Assembly: GCA_963811595.1 (NCBI GenBank)
Contig: CAWERW010000016.1
Coordinates: forward strand, 124,001 to 188,000
Origin: DASQFQ01 sp963811595
GTDB lineage: Bacteria > Actinomycetota > Thermoleophilia > Solirubrobacterales > Solirubrobacteraceae
Reading direction: 5' to 3'
DNA: 64,000 nucleotides
Positions 51,515-60,040 of this stretch are shown piece by piece. A program made the translations under genes and the position numbers. The notes under the pieces were generated by a model that worked only from the letters and a program-made list of their open reading frames with translations, was not told the DNA's origin and made no database searches. Each line of letters begins with the position of its first letter. Position 1 is the stretch's first letter.

Positions 51515-52036
51515 TCAGCGCAGCAGCGCGTCGATCATGCCGGCGCCGAGGCCGACCTTCTCGTAGTGCTCCTTGCAGAGGTCGATGTAGTCGTGGACGT
51601 CGAAGAAGTCCTCGGCGTCGCCGTTCTCGTCCAGCCAGATCAAGGGGCCCTTGACCTTGAAGTGCACCTGCATCGGCTCGTCCGACTCGTAGGCGACGAG
51701 CGTGTGCGCCTCGCCCGGCGTCTCGTAGACGAAGTCGCCCGCGGTCGCCACCCAGTCGTGCTCCAGGTAGCCCCACTTGCCGGAGATCGTGTAGGCGAAC
51801 ACCTCGTGCGGGTGGTAGTGGCGGTTGACCAGCCCTGCGCCGGTCGCCCGCAGCACGTCGCACCAGGAGTTCTGCGACACGGAGATCCACACCGGCCGCG
51901 TGCCGACCGTCTCGCTCAACGGCACGTAGTAGCGCTCGTCATCGGTCGCGATGTCGGGCGTGTACATCTCCGGCAGCGAGTGCTCCCGGAAGACGTTGTC
52001 GATGGGCTTGATGTCCCGCCAGAACTCTGTAGCCAT
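51515..52036 (-). CDS. Cupin dioxygenase, 2,4'-dihydroxyacetophenone dioxygenase family
   Basis: 173 residues. The cupin core has NRHYHPHEVFAYTISGKWGY (two metal His plus Glu) and GDFVYETPGEAHTLVAYE (third His). Flanking WISVSQNSWCDVLRATGAG and the C-terminal IDLCKEHYEKVGLGAG match the DAD dioxygenase family, which cleaves the C-C bond next to the carbonyl of hydroxyacetophenones with Fe. Supports an aromatic-breakdown role for this cluster. Confidence 0.82.
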   Translation of the reverse strand: MATEFWRDIKPIDNVFREHSLPEMYTPDIATDDERYYVPLSETVGTRPVWISVSQNSWCDVLRATGAGLVNRHYHPHEVFAYTISGKWGYLEHDWVATAGDFVYETPGEAHTLVAYESDEPMQVHFKVKGPLIWLDENGDAEDFFDVHDYIDLCKEHYEKVGLGAGMIDALLR

Positions 52037-52045
52037 GGCCGGAGC

Positions 52046-52876
52046 CTAGGCGACGAGCGCCAGCGGCTGCGCCACGCCGCAGGCGGCGTGCACGAGGCCG
52101 TGGAGCAGGCTCGCCTGCTCGGCCCTGTGGGTCATCAGCTCGGCGTGCCACTGGACGCCGAGGCAGAAGCTCGCGCTCGGGTCCCACAGCGCCTCGACGG
52201 TGCCGTCCGGGGCGCGCGCCGCGACCTCGAGCCCGCGCCCGATCCGGTCGGCGGCCTGGTGGTGGTAGGAGTTGACCGCCAGGCCGTCGCGCTCCGTGAG
52301 CCAGTGCAGCAGCGAGCCCCGCGCGACCTCGACGTCATGCGCGGGGGCGAACGCGTCATGGGTCTGGACGTGGTCGGGCAGGTGCTGGTGCAGCGTCCCG
52401 CCGCGCGAGACGTTGAGCGCCTGCAGCCCGCGGCAGATGCCGAGCAGCGGCAGGTCGCGCTCCGCGGCGCCGCGCAGCAGCGCCTGCTCGTACTCGTCGG
52501 CGACGCGGTCGACGTCGGGGCCGAGCAGCGGGTGCGGCTCCTGGCCGTAGACCGCGGGGTCGAGGTCGGGGCCGCCGCTGACGAGCAGGCCGTCGACGCG
52601 GTCGAGCAGCGCGTCGGTGTCGTCGACGTAGCCGTGGGCCGGCAGCACGACCGCGATCGCGCCCGCCTCCTGCAGCGCCTGCGTGTAGGAGAGCCGCAGC
52701 GAGAGCCGGGCCGGCGCGAGGTCGCGCTCGGTCCGCCCGGGCCGCGCCGCCCAGGCCGGCGTGCTGTCGGCCCGCAGCTCGTGCGTGACCACGCCGATCA
52801 GCGGCGGGGCGGCGGTGCGGGGGCGGCGGCGGGGCATCGTCGGCACAGCATGCGGCGCGCGCGCCGCGCCGACCAT
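52046..52876 (-). CDS. Gamma-glutamyl-GABA hydrolase-like (peptidase C26/PuuD) protein
   Basis: 276 residues from ATG 52876 (ATG 52837 is an alternative). Class I amidotransferase fold: PLIGVVTHELR, LLVSGGPDLDPAVYG, nucleophile Cys in LLGICRGLQALNVSRGG, HHQAADRIGRGLE and LGVQWHAEL. The His-Glu dyad is WHAE, as in PuuD. Hydrolyses gamma-glutamyl bonds in polyamine or amine breakdown. A second amidotransferase-like gene leads the microcompartment operon. Confidence 0.88.
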   Translation of the reverse strand: MVGAARAPHAVPTMPRRRPRTAAPPLIGVVTHELRADSTPAWAARPGRTERDLAPARLSLRLSYTQALQEAGAIAVVLPAHGYVDDTDALLDRVDGLLVSGGPDLDPAVYGQEPHPLLGPDVDRVADEYEQALLRGAAERDLPLLGICRGLQALNVSRGGTLHQHLPDHVQTHDAFAPAHDVEVARGSLLHWLTERDGLAVNSYHHQAADRIGRGLEVAARAPDGTVEALWDPSASFCLGVQWHAELMTHRAEQASLLHGLVHAACGVAQPLALVA

Positions 52877-53034
52877 GGGAGGCGCCTCCCGGTCGTGGGT
52901 GTTGATTCGCGAACGTGCAGGGGCGGTCAGCCGCCGGAGGTGCGGCTGGCCGTACCCGTGCGGCGACCGCGGTCCCCGGGCGGCCACCGGGAGGCCGCAT
53001 GTCGCCGCGCCCGCCGCCCAGCGATGCTGCCCCC

Positions 53035-53634
53035 ATGCCCTCCACCGCCCAGCGCGCGCTCCTCGTCAGCGCCCCGCTCGCGTTCGCCGCCCTGCTGATG
53101 CTGCACCCGACGGGCGGCGACGACTTCGCCGTGCTCGTCTCCGAGAACCTGACCGCCTGGCTCGCCGTCCACTACGGAGCCGCCGTGCTGTTCCCGCTCA
53201 TGGGCTACCTGCTCTACGTGCTGATCCGCGACCTCCCCGGCCGCGCCGCGACCGTCGCCCGGTACGCGATCCCCGTCTACGCGGTGGTCTACGGCGTCTA
53301 CGAGGCGATGGTCGGCCTTGCCACCGGGATCGTGACCCAGGAGGGCGGCGACCGTGTCGCCGCGGCCGTCAACGGCATCGCGACGCACCCGATCGTCGGC
53401 GAGGGCGGAGTGCTGCCGACCGTCGGCGGCCTCGCCTGGATCGTCGCCGTCACCGGCGCCATCCTCGCGCTGCGCGCCGCCGGTGTCCGGACGAGCGCGC
53501 TCGTGCTCCTCGGCATCGGCACGGTGATGATCCTGCACATCCCGCCGATCGGCCCGGTCGCGCTGGTCTGCTTCGCCGGCGCGGCGGCGATGATCGTGCG
53601 CAGCCCCCGCCCGGCGGCGATACTGGCCGCGTGA
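53035..53634 (+). CDS. Hypothetical multi-span membrane protein
   Basis: 199 residues with about six hydrophobic segments, for example ALLVSAPLAFAALLMLHP, LAVHYGAAVLFPLMGYLLYVL, YAIPVYAVVYGVYEAMVGL and SALVLLGIGTVMILHIPPIG. No conserved catalytic motif seen. Overlaps the racemase start by 4 bp. Family not recognised. Confidence 0.65.
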   Translation: MPSTAQRALLVSAPLAFAALLMLHPTGGDDFAVLVSENLTAWLAVHYGAAVLFPLMGYLLYVLIRDLPGRAATVARYAIPVYAVVYGVYEAMVGLATGIVTQEGGDRVAAAVNGIATHPIVGEGGVLPTVGGLAWIVAVTGAILALRAAGVRTSALVLLGIGTVMILHIPPIGPVALVCFAGAAAMIVRSPRPAAILAA

Positions 53635-54371
53635 AGCGCATCGGCCTGCTCGGCGGCATGAGCTGGGAGTCCTCGGCCGAGTACTACCGCTTCGTCAACG
53701 AGGCGGTCCGCGACCGCCTCGGCGGCCTGCACTCGGCCGACTGCATCATGCGGTCGGTCGACTTCACCGCGATCGAGCCGCTCCAGCGCAGCGGCGACTG
53801 GGAGGGCGCCGGCGCGCTGCTGGCCGCCGAGGCGCGCGCGCTCGTCGCCGCCGGCGCCGAGCTGATCGTGCTCTGCACGAACACGATGCACAAGGTCGCC
53901 GGCGCGATCACCGAGGCCGTCGACGTCCCCTTCGTCCACATCGCCGACACCACCGCCGAGGCGGTCCGCGCCCACGGCCACGACACCGTCGGCCTGCTCG
54001 CCACCGCCTACACGATGGAGCAGGACTTCTACGTCGGGCGGCTGCGCGACCGCCACGGGCTGACGGTGCTCGTCCCCGGCGCGGACGACCGCGCGCTCGT
54101 GCACCGCGTCATCTACGACGAGCTGTGCGTCGGCGTCGTCGAGGACGCCTCGCGCGAGGAGTACCGCCGTGTGATGCGCGCGCTCGCGGACGAGGGCGCG
54201 CAGGCGATCCTGCTCGGCTGCACGGAGATCGACCTGCTCGTCGGCCCGCAGGACGCGCCGGTGCCGGTGTTCGACACGACGCGCCTGCACGCCGAGCGCG
54301 CGGTCGAGCTCGCGCTGTCGGTCGAGTGGGAGGATTCCGGGATGGACCGCGACTTCGACGCGCGCGAATGA
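53631..54371 (+). CDS. Aspartate/glutamate racemase-family protein
   Basis: 246 residues. RIGLLGGMSWESSAEYYRFVNEAV is the YgeA/aspartate racemase start. Catalytic Cys appear in IVLCTNTMHKVAG and ILLGCTEIDLLV, the expected Cys pair. GTG 53631 overlaps the upstream stop (GTGA). Interconverts amino-acid enantiomers without PLP. Confidence 0.9.
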   Translation: MKRIGLLGGMSWESSAEYYRFVNEAVRDRLGGLHSADCIMRSVDFTAIEPLQRSGDWEGAGALLAAEARALVAAGAELIVLCTNTMHKVAGAITEAVDVPFVHIADTTAEAVRAHGHDTVGLLATAYTMEQDFYVGRLRDRHGLTVLVPGADDRALVHRVIYDELCVGVVEDASREEYRRVMRALADEGAQAILLGCTEIDLLVGPQDAPVPVFDTTRLHAERAVELALSVEWEDSGMDRDFDARE

Positions 54372-54712
54372 CCGAGCGGATGCCGGCGTTCGTCGGCTGC
54401 GTCACGCTCGCCGCGGGCATCGCGATGCTCGCCCGGCCGTCGCTGGCCACCGGCCCGCTCGGCCTCGAGGGCCAGGAGACCGCCATGCGCCTGATCGGCG
54501 CGTCCGACCTCGTGCTCGTCCCCGGCCTGCTGGCCGGCGAGCCGCGCTGGCCGTTCATGGTCGGGCGTGCCGCGCTCAACCTCGGCGTTGCGGCGTACTT
54601 CCACGGCGTCTCCGACCGCTCGCCGGCCGCGCGCGGGATGGCCGCGGCGTTCGTGGGCCTTACCGCGGTCGACGGGATGACCGCGCTGGCGCTGCGCCGC
54701 GGCGGGGCCTAG
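54368..54712 (+). CDS. Small hypothetical membrane protein
   Basis: 114 residues. Hydrophobic segments about MPAFVGCVTLAAGIAMLARP, RLIGASDLVLVPGLLAG, GRAALNLGVAAYFHGV and GMAAAFVGLTAVDGMTALAL suggest four membrane spans. ATG 54368 overlaps the racemase stop by 4 bp. No family assigned. Confidence 0.65.
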   Translation: MTERMPAFVGCVTLAAGIAMLARPSLATGPLGLEGQETAMRLIGASDLVLVPGLLAGEPRWPFMVGRAALNLGVAAYFHGVSDRSPAARGMAAAFVGLTAVDGMTALALRRGGA

Positions 54713-54721
54713 CGGCCGCGG

Positions 54722-56092
54722 CTAGCTCTCGAGCTCGTTGCCCAGCCGCCCCCACTTGGGCACGCCGCCCTCGACCACGTGGATGACCTCGCGCGCCCCC
54801 GCTCGCAGGACGAGGCTGGCCGCCACCGCCGCGCGCTGGCCCGACGCGCACACGACCGCGATCGGGCGCTCCGGGTCGAGCCCGTCGGGCAGCGCCTCGA
54901 TGTCGTGCCAGGCCTGGAAGACCGAGCCGGGGATGTGACCCGCGTCCCACTCCGAGCGCTCGCGCACGTCGAGGATCTGTACGAGCTCGACGTGCTTCGG
55001 CAGCTCTTCCAGCGGCATCCGCTGGACGCGCTCGATCGGGCGCTTCTCCTGCCGCCAGCTCGTCATCCCGCCGTGGAGGTAGCCGCCAAGCCGGCGCAGG
55101 CCGACCGACAGCGCGAGCCGCGCCGCGCTGCGCCCGTCCGCGTCGTCGCGGCCGACGAACACGATCTCGCGCTCCGGGTCGCCCAGCCACGCCAGCTTGG
55201 AGCCGAAGCCCGCGGTCAGCATCGGGTTGCAGACCGCGCCGGCGATGTGGGCGTCGTCGAACTGCTGGTCGGTGCGGACGTCGACGAGCAGCGCCCCGGC
55301 GGCGCGCTTGGTCTCGACCTGGCGCGGCGCCAGCGGCAGCACCTCGACGCCGTCGGTCAGCAGCTCGCCGCGGTTGAGCGCCACGATCGCCTTGAAGTTC
55401 GGCGGCTGCGGGCCGAGGCCGGCGAGCGCCGCCTCGACGAACTCGTCCTCGTCCGTGATCGCGAGCGTCGGGTTGCCGGCACGCTCGTAGCCGATCGTGG
55501 ACGAGATCTTCATGTCCATGCCCGGGCCGCCGCACATCGAGCCGCCCAGGTGCCCGGGCCAGACCTCGCACTCCGGCGGGAGCGTGAGCAGCTTGTCGCG
55601 CAGCGAGCGGAAGATCCCGCGCGCCCCGTCGGCCTTCTCGATCGCGAGGTCGGGGCGGGCGACGTCGTTGACGAACAGCGTGTCGCCGGTCAGCACCGCC
55701 CACGGGCGCTGGCTGCGCGCGGTGTCGACGAGCGCGAACGCGGTGTGCTCGGGCCGGTGGCCCGGCGTGTGCAGCGCGCGCACGATCAGCGAGCCGAGCT
55801 CGAGCTCCCAGCCGTCGTCGAACGGCTCGTGCTCGTAGTCGGGCTCCGCGAGCCGGTGGATGTGGATCGTGGCGCCCGTCGCCGCTGCGAGCCGGCCGTG
55901 GCCGGAGACGTGGTCGGCGTGGTTGTGGGTCTCGAGCACGTGCTCGATGCTCACGCCCATGTAGCGGGCGAGCTCGAGGTACTCGTCGACCTCGAACCGC
56001 GGGTCCACCACGGCGGCGACCCCGGCGTCCTCGTCCCCGATCAGGTAGGAGGCACAGCCGAGGTCGTCGTGGGTGACCTGCCGGAAGATCAC
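54722..56092 (-). CDS. Persulfide dioxygenase-like MBL protein with two rhodanese domains
   Basis: 456 residues. The metallo-beta-lactamase half (1-245) has ETHNHADHVSGHGRLA (HxHxDH), HTPGHRPEHTAF, LTGDTLFVNDVARPD and VWPGHLGGSMCGG, as in ETHE1/CstB-type sulfur dioxygenases. Two rhodanese domains follow. In the first the catalytic position reads FVGRDDADG without Cys; in the second it is VVCASGQRAAVAA with a Cys. Probably oxidises persulfides and transfers sulfur. ATG 56092. Confidence 0.88.
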   Translation of the reverse strand: MIFRQVTHDDLGCASYLIGDEDAGVAAVVDPRFEVDEYLELARYMGVSIEHVLETHNHADHVSGHGRLAAATGATIHIHRLAEPDYEHEPFDDGWELELGSLIVRALHTPGHRPEHTAFALVDTARSQRPWAVLTGDTLFVNDVARPDLAIEKADGARGIFRSLRDKLLTLPPECEVWPGHLGGSMCGGPGMDMKISSTIGYERAGNPTLAITDEDEFVEAALAGLGPQPPNFKAIVALNRGELLTDGVEVLPLAPRQVETKRAAGALLVDVRTDQQFDDAHIAGAVCNPMLTAGFGSKLAWLGDPEREIVFVGRDDADGRSAARLALSVGLRRLGGYLHGGMTSWRQEKRPIERVQRMPLEELPKHVELVQILDVRERSEWDAGHIPGSVFQAWHDIEALPDGLDPERPIAVVCASGQRAAVAASLVLRAGAREVIHVVEGGVPKWGRLGNELES

Positions 56093-56155
56093 AGGGCCGA
56101 CGCTATCGCGCCGGCCCTGTGTCCGGGCAGCCCCGACGACTGCCCGGAGCGATCG

Positions 56156-57634
56156 TCAGGCCTCGGAGTAGGCCGGACGGGCGCGGCGCGGGGCACGCTG
56201 GGGGGCCGCGGCCGGGGCCTGGGCGACCTTCGGCTCGCGCAGCGTGACCAGCGCCACGATCCCGGCGACGGCGAGGACGCCCGCGCCGATCAGGTAGGCG
56301 AGGTGGAAGCCGCTGTTCAGCGCGGCCGCCTGCGAGGCGCCGTCGGCCAGCAGGCCGCCGGTGCGCTCGTTGGCCAGCGTCGCCAGCACGGCCAGGCCGA
56401 CCGCGCCGCCGACCTGGACGCTCGTGTTGACGATGCCCGAGGCCAGCCCGGCGTCCTGCGGCGCGACGCCTGACATCGCGAACGTCATCAGGCCGGGGAA
56501 GCCGAGGCCCGCGCCGGCGCCGACGAGGATCATCGCGGGCAGGACGTGCGTGACGTAGCTGCCGTCGACGGGGGTGCGAGCGAACAGCAGCATGCCCGCG
56601 CCGATCAGCGCGATGCTGGCGAGGACGGTGCGGCTCATCCCGAAGCGCTCGGCGAGCGGGCCCGAGTAGCGCAGCGACATCGCGCCCATCACGATCGTCG
56701 AGGGCAGGAACGCGAGGCCGACCTGGAGCGCGTCGTAGCCGAGGATCTGCTGCAGGTACAGCGCGCCCAGGAAGAACATGCCGAACATGCCGACCACGAG
56801 CAGCGCCTGCACGGCGTTGGCGCCGGAGACGGTGCGCGAGCGGAAGAGGCGCAGCGGCATCAGCGGGTTGTCGATCCGCGCCTGGCGGATGAGGAAGGCG
56901 GCGATCGCGGCGACCGAGGCGGCGCCGAGGAGGAGCGTGCGGCTCGAGCCCCAGCCCTGCTGCTCGACCTGCAGGATCGTGTAGACGCCGAGCATCAGGC
57001 CGCCGGTGAGCAGCGCCGCGCCGAGCGTGTCGGCGCCGTGGCGCAGCCCGAGGCTCTCGTCCGGCTCGATCACGCGCAGCGCGGCGAACGCGGTGGCGAT
57101 GCCGACCGGGACGTTGACGAAGAAGATCCAGTGCCAGTTGATGAGGTCGGTGAGCACGCCGCCGGCGAGGAGGCCGATCGAGCCGCCCGCCGAGGCGACG
57201 AAGCCGTAGACGCCGATCGCCTTCGCCTGCTCGCGCGGCTCCGGGAACATCGTCACGATCATCCCGAGCACGACGGCCGAGGTGAGCGCGCCGCCGGCGC
57301 CCTGGATGAAACGCGCGGCGATCAGCATCTCCTGGCTCTGCGCGGTCGCGCACAGCACGGACGCCACCGTGAAGCTCGCCAGGCCGATCAGGAAGACCAG
57401 CCTGCGGCCGATCAGGTCACCGAGCCGTCCGGCGAGCAGGAGCAGGCCGCCGAACGCGATCAGGTACGCGTTGACCACCCACGCGAGGCCGCTCTGCGAG
57501 AAGCCGAGGTCCTGCTGGATGGAAGGAAGCGCCACGTTCACGATCGTCGCGTCCAGAACGATCATCAGCACGCCGACGCACAGCACGTAGAGCGCCATCC
57601 AGCGGCTTCGATCAGTGGTGGAGGTGGTGGTCAT
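56156..57634 (-). CDS. MFS multidrug exporter, DHA2 (EmrB/QacA) type
   Basis: 492 residues, about 14 membrane segments. Motif C-like GASVAAIA and helix 4-5 segments, LGMIVTMFPEPREQAKAIG and the DHA2 motif A LAGRLGDLIGRRLVFLIG are visible; LMIVLDATIVNVALPSIQQDLG is the classical DHA2 start. Divergent from the HxlR gene, so probably its target. An Arg/Pro-rich tail follows the last span. Confidence 0.92.
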   Translation of the reverse strand: MTTTSTTDRSRWMALYVLCVGVLMIVLDATIVNVALPSIQQDLGFSQSGLAWVVNAYLIAFGGLLLLAGRLGDLIGRRLVFLIGLASFTVASVLCATAQSQEMLIAARFIQGAGGALTSAVVLGMIVTMFPEPREQAKAIGVYGFVASAGGSIGLLAGGVLTDLINWHWIFFVNVPVGIATAFAALRVIEPDESLGLRHGADTLGAALLTGGLMLGVYTILQVEQQGWGSSRTLLLGAASVAAIAAFLIRQARIDNPLMPLRLFRSRTVSGANAVQALLVVGMFGMFFLGALYLQQILGYDALQVGLAFLPSTIVMGAMSLRYSGPLAERFGMSRTVLASIALIGAGMLLFARTPVDGSYVTHVLPAMILVGAGAGLGFPGLMTFAMSGVAPQDAGLASGIVNTSVQVGGAVGLAVLATLANERTGGLLADGASQAAALNSGFHLAYLIGAGVLAVAGIVALVTLREPKVAQAPAAAPQRAPRRARPAYSEA

Positions 57635-57669
57635 GCGGGGGCTCCTTCGAGGTCGGGGTCAGGGGAGCT

Positions 57670-57741
57670 GGTACACACCGTATACCACTTGATACAGATT
57701 TTGAACTACAAGGTTGAAAATTTATGTTCGAGGGGTACACT
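57670..57741. promoter_or_regulatory. AT-rich divergent promoter region with palindrome; leaderless HxlR promoter
   Basis: GGTACACACCGTATACC (57670-57686) is an inverted repeat with one mismatch, a plausible HxlR operator. TTGAAA (57714-57719), 16-bp spacer and TACACT (57736-57741) place the transcription start on the A of ATG 57748. The region is markedly AT-richer than its surroundings. Confidence 0.6.
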
Positions 57742-57747
57742 TCCCGT

Positions 57748-58416
57748 ATGAGCGGCACACGGACCTACGGCGACGCGTGCGGGATCGCCCGCGCGCTCGA
57801 CATCCTCGGAGAGCGCTGGGCGCTGATGACGGTGCGCGAGCTCCTGCTCGGGCCCAAGCGCTTCACCGACCTCCGCACGGGCCTCCCCCACGCGAGCCCG
57901 AACATCCTCACCATGCGCCTGCGCGACCTCGAGGAGCACGGGATCGTGCGCAAGCGCAAGCTGCCGCCGCCGGCGGCCTCGCAGGTCTACGAGCTCACCG
58001 ACCGCGGCCTGGAGCTCGCGCCCGTGCTCGACGCGCTCGGCACCTGGGGCGCCCGGCTGCCGCTGCCCGGGCCCGACGCGACCATGAGCTTCGACGCCCA
58101 CATCCTCTCGTTCCGCACGCTGTTCAACCCGGCGCTGGCCGAGGGGTTCGAGGCGCGCGTCCAGCTGCGGCTGGGCGAGCGCCGCTTCCGCGCGGTCGTC
58201 GCGCAGGGCTGGTTCGAGATCGCGGAGGGCGAGCTCCCCGAGACCGACGCGGTCATCACCTCCGACGCCGGCACCGTGCTCGCCGTCGCGCACGGGCGCG
58301 CCGACCTCGCCGAGGCCGAGACCGCGGGCGCGCTGGAGATCAGCGGCGACCGCGCGGTCGCCGAGCGCTTCCTGAGCCTCTTCCCGCTGCCGGAGCCGGC
58401 GGCGGTCGCCGCCTAG
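57748..58416 (+). CDS. HxlR-family transcriptional regulator with C-terminal ligand domain
   Basis: 222 residues from the leaderless ATG 57748 (ATG 57724 lies upstream of the -10 box). HxlR winged helix: ACGIARALDILGERWALMTV, RELLLGPKRFTDLRTGLP, ASPNILTMRLRDLEEHGIV. A C-terminal domain (about 120-215) with LSFRTLFNPALAEGF and ALEISGDRAVAERFLSLF resembles a sterol-carrier/SCP2-like fold. Probably controls the adjacent exporter. Confidence 0.88.
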   Translation: MSGTRTYGDACGIARALDILGERWALMTVRELLLGPKRFTDLRTGLPHASPNILTMRLRDLEEHGIVRKRKLPPPAASQVYELTDRGLELAPVLDALGTWGARLPLPGPDATMSFDAHILSFRTLFNPALAEGFEARVQLRLGERRFRAVVAQGWFEIAEGELPETDAVITSDAGTVLAVAHGRADLAEAETAGALEISGDRAVAERFLSLFPLPEPAAVAA

Positions 58417-59054
58417 CGGGCGAGCCCCGAGACCTTCCAGACCGCGCCGGCGCCCGCCACGCGCACGTCGAGCCCCTGCTCCCGCAGCACGCCGAGCATC
58501 GCCGCGGGCGGGTGGGCGAACGCGCGGAACTCCTCGCCCTTGAGCCGCAGCACGAGGTTCTGGGCGCCGATCACGGCGCGCGAGACCAGGTTGCGGGGCG
58601 GGTAGCTGAACACGAGCAGGCGCCGCGCGTGCCCCGCCGCCGCCCCCAGGAGGCGCTCGTAGTCGGGGTAGCAGCAGACCACGCGGTGCAGGACGACGAC
58701 GTCGGCGGGCTCGACCGCGCCGGGGTCGACGGCGATGTCGTGGAGCCGGCGCTCGACCCGGTCCTCGAGCCCGGCGTCGGACAGCAGGCGGCGCGCCTCG
58801 TCGTCGTAGCCCGGCGACAGCTCGAGGTTGACGGCCCGCCGCGCCCCGCGCTTGAGCAGCTCGACGTGCAGCTCCCCGACGCCGCCGCCGACCTCGAGCA
58901 CGCTCGCCCCCTCGATGCCCGCGTCGGTGAGGAAGTCGACCATCCGCCGCTCGGTGCGGCCCAGCCCGCGCTTGCGGTAGCGACGCGCGACCCGGCCGGC
59001 GAAGCGCGAGCCGAAGAAGCGGTCGCAGCCCCGTGGATCGCAGCAGCTCGCCAT
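58413..59054 (-). CDS. SAM-dependent methyltransferase
   Basis: 213 residues. SAM loop SVLEVGGGVGELHVELLKRG (about 52-71), acidic NLELSPGYDDEA and VVVLHRVVCCYPDYERLL (motif IV). The N-terminus is unusual with five Cys (MASCCDPRGCDRFFGSRFAG), similar to a group of actinobacterial methyltransferases with an N-terminal C-C-x-x-x-x-C motif. Substrate unknown. Overlaps the HxlR stop tail-to-tail by 4 bp. Confidence 0.83.
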   Translation of the reverse strand: MASCCDPRGCDRFFGSRFAGRVARRYRKRGLGRTERRMVDFLTDAGIEGASVLEVGGGVGELHVELLKRGARRAVNLELSPGYDDEARRLLSDAGLEDRVERRLHDIAVDPGAVEPADVVVLHRVVCCYPDYERLLGAAAGHARRLLVFSYPPRNLVSRAVIGAQNLVLRLKGEEFRAFAHPPAAMLGVLREQGLDVRVAGAGAVWKVSGLAR

Positions 59055-59055
59055 C

Positions 59056-59304
59056 TCACTGCCCCGGGTTGCGGCCGCCGCTCCAATGCAGGCTGACCCG
59101 GTCCTCGAGCGCCACGATGCGCAGCGCCGCGGAGCCGCAGCTCGGGCAGCGCAGCACCACGCCGGCGCCGAGGTAGGCGCGGTAGGCGCCCAGCGGCCGC
59201 TCGGCAGCGCAGCCGTCGCAGGCGCGCACGACGGCGGTCATCTCCTCGCCGAACGCCTCGGCGAGCACGCCGGCCATCGCGTTGCCGTCGAGCCAGCGCG
59301 CCAC
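59056..59304 (-). CDS. DUF6510-type zinc-ribbon protein
   Basis: 82 residues from GTG 59304 (an upstream start at 59355 would run deep into the reductase gene). LDGNAMAGVLAEAFGEEMTA is the typical DUF6510 opening, followed by CDGCAAERPLG and LRCPSCGSAALRI, two Cys pairs of a zinc ribbon. Third gene of a molybdoenzyme trio, two bases before the reductase stop. Confidence 0.8.
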   Translation of the reverse strand: MARWLDGNAMAGVLAEAFGEEMTAVVRACDGCAAERPLGAYRAYLGAGVVLRCPSCGSAALRIVALEDRVSLHWSGGRNPGQ

Positions 59305-59305
59305 G

Positions 59306-60040
59306 TCAGCTCCCGCTCGGGCCGAAGCGCTCGGCCCGGATCGAGGCTGGGTCATGGCCGAGCTCGACCAGCAGGTCGGCCGAGCGCTCGACGAACGCGG
59401 TCGGGCCGCACACGAACACGCGCGGCATCGCCGCCGGCGCCGGCCCGAGCTCGCTCAGCATGTCGGCGTCGACGCGGCGGGCCGAGCCATCCCAGCCCGG
59501 CGGCTGCGCGCGCGTGAGCGTGATGTGCACGCGCACGTCGCCGAGCTGCTCGAGCTCGTCGCGGTAGAGCACGTCGTCCCACGTGCGCGCGGACAGCAGC
59601 AGCCGCGCGTCGACCGCGCTCTCCCGCGCGGCGCGATGGCGCAGCATCGCCATCAGCGGCACGAGCCCGGAGCCGCCCGCCACCAGCAGCAGCGGGCCGC
59701 CGTCGGCCGCCTCCCACGTGAAGTGCCCGCCGACCGGGCCGCGCAGCTCGAGCTCGTCACCCGAGCGCAGCTCGTCGACCAGGTACGGCGACACCTCGCC
59801 GTCGTCGAGCCGCTCGACGGTCAGCGCGATCCCTCCGTCCTCGGGCGCCGAGGCGATCGAGTACGAGCGCTGGGCCTGGTAGCCGTCCTCGGCGGTCAGC
59901 CGGACGTCGACGTGCTGGCCGGGATGGTGACCCGGCCAGTCGGCGACGTCGAGCGCGATCGTCGCCGCCGACCGGGTCTCGGGGGCGACGTCGCTGACGG
60001 TGGCGATGCGCCAGACGATGGGCGCGCGGCGGACGCTCAG
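59306..60040 (-). CDS. Ferredoxin-NADP reductase-like flavoprotein, apparent CTG start
   Basis: 244 residues. FAD-binding RSYSIASAPEDG (RxYS) and GPVGGHFTW; NAD(P)-binding LLLVAGGSGLVPLMAML; C-terminal VFVCGPTAFVERSADLLVELG with the CGP motif. The upstream frame has no ATG/GTG/TTG before the conserved IVWRIATV; CTG 60040 overlaps the molybdoenzyme stop as CTGA and gives the expected N-terminus. Probable electron donor for the YedY-like enzyme. Confidence 0.85.
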   Translation of the reverse strand: MSVRRAPIVWRIATVSDVAPETRSAATIALDVADWPGHHPGQHVDVRLTAEDGYQAQRSYSIASAPEDGGIALTVERLDDGEVSPYLVDELRSGDELELRGPVGGHFTWEAADGGPLLLVAGGSGLVPLMAMLRHRAARESAVDARLLLSARTWDDVLYRDELEQLGDVRVHITLTRAQPPGWDGSARRVDADMLSELGPAPAAMPRVFVCGPTAFVERSADLLVELGHDPASIRAERFGPSGS

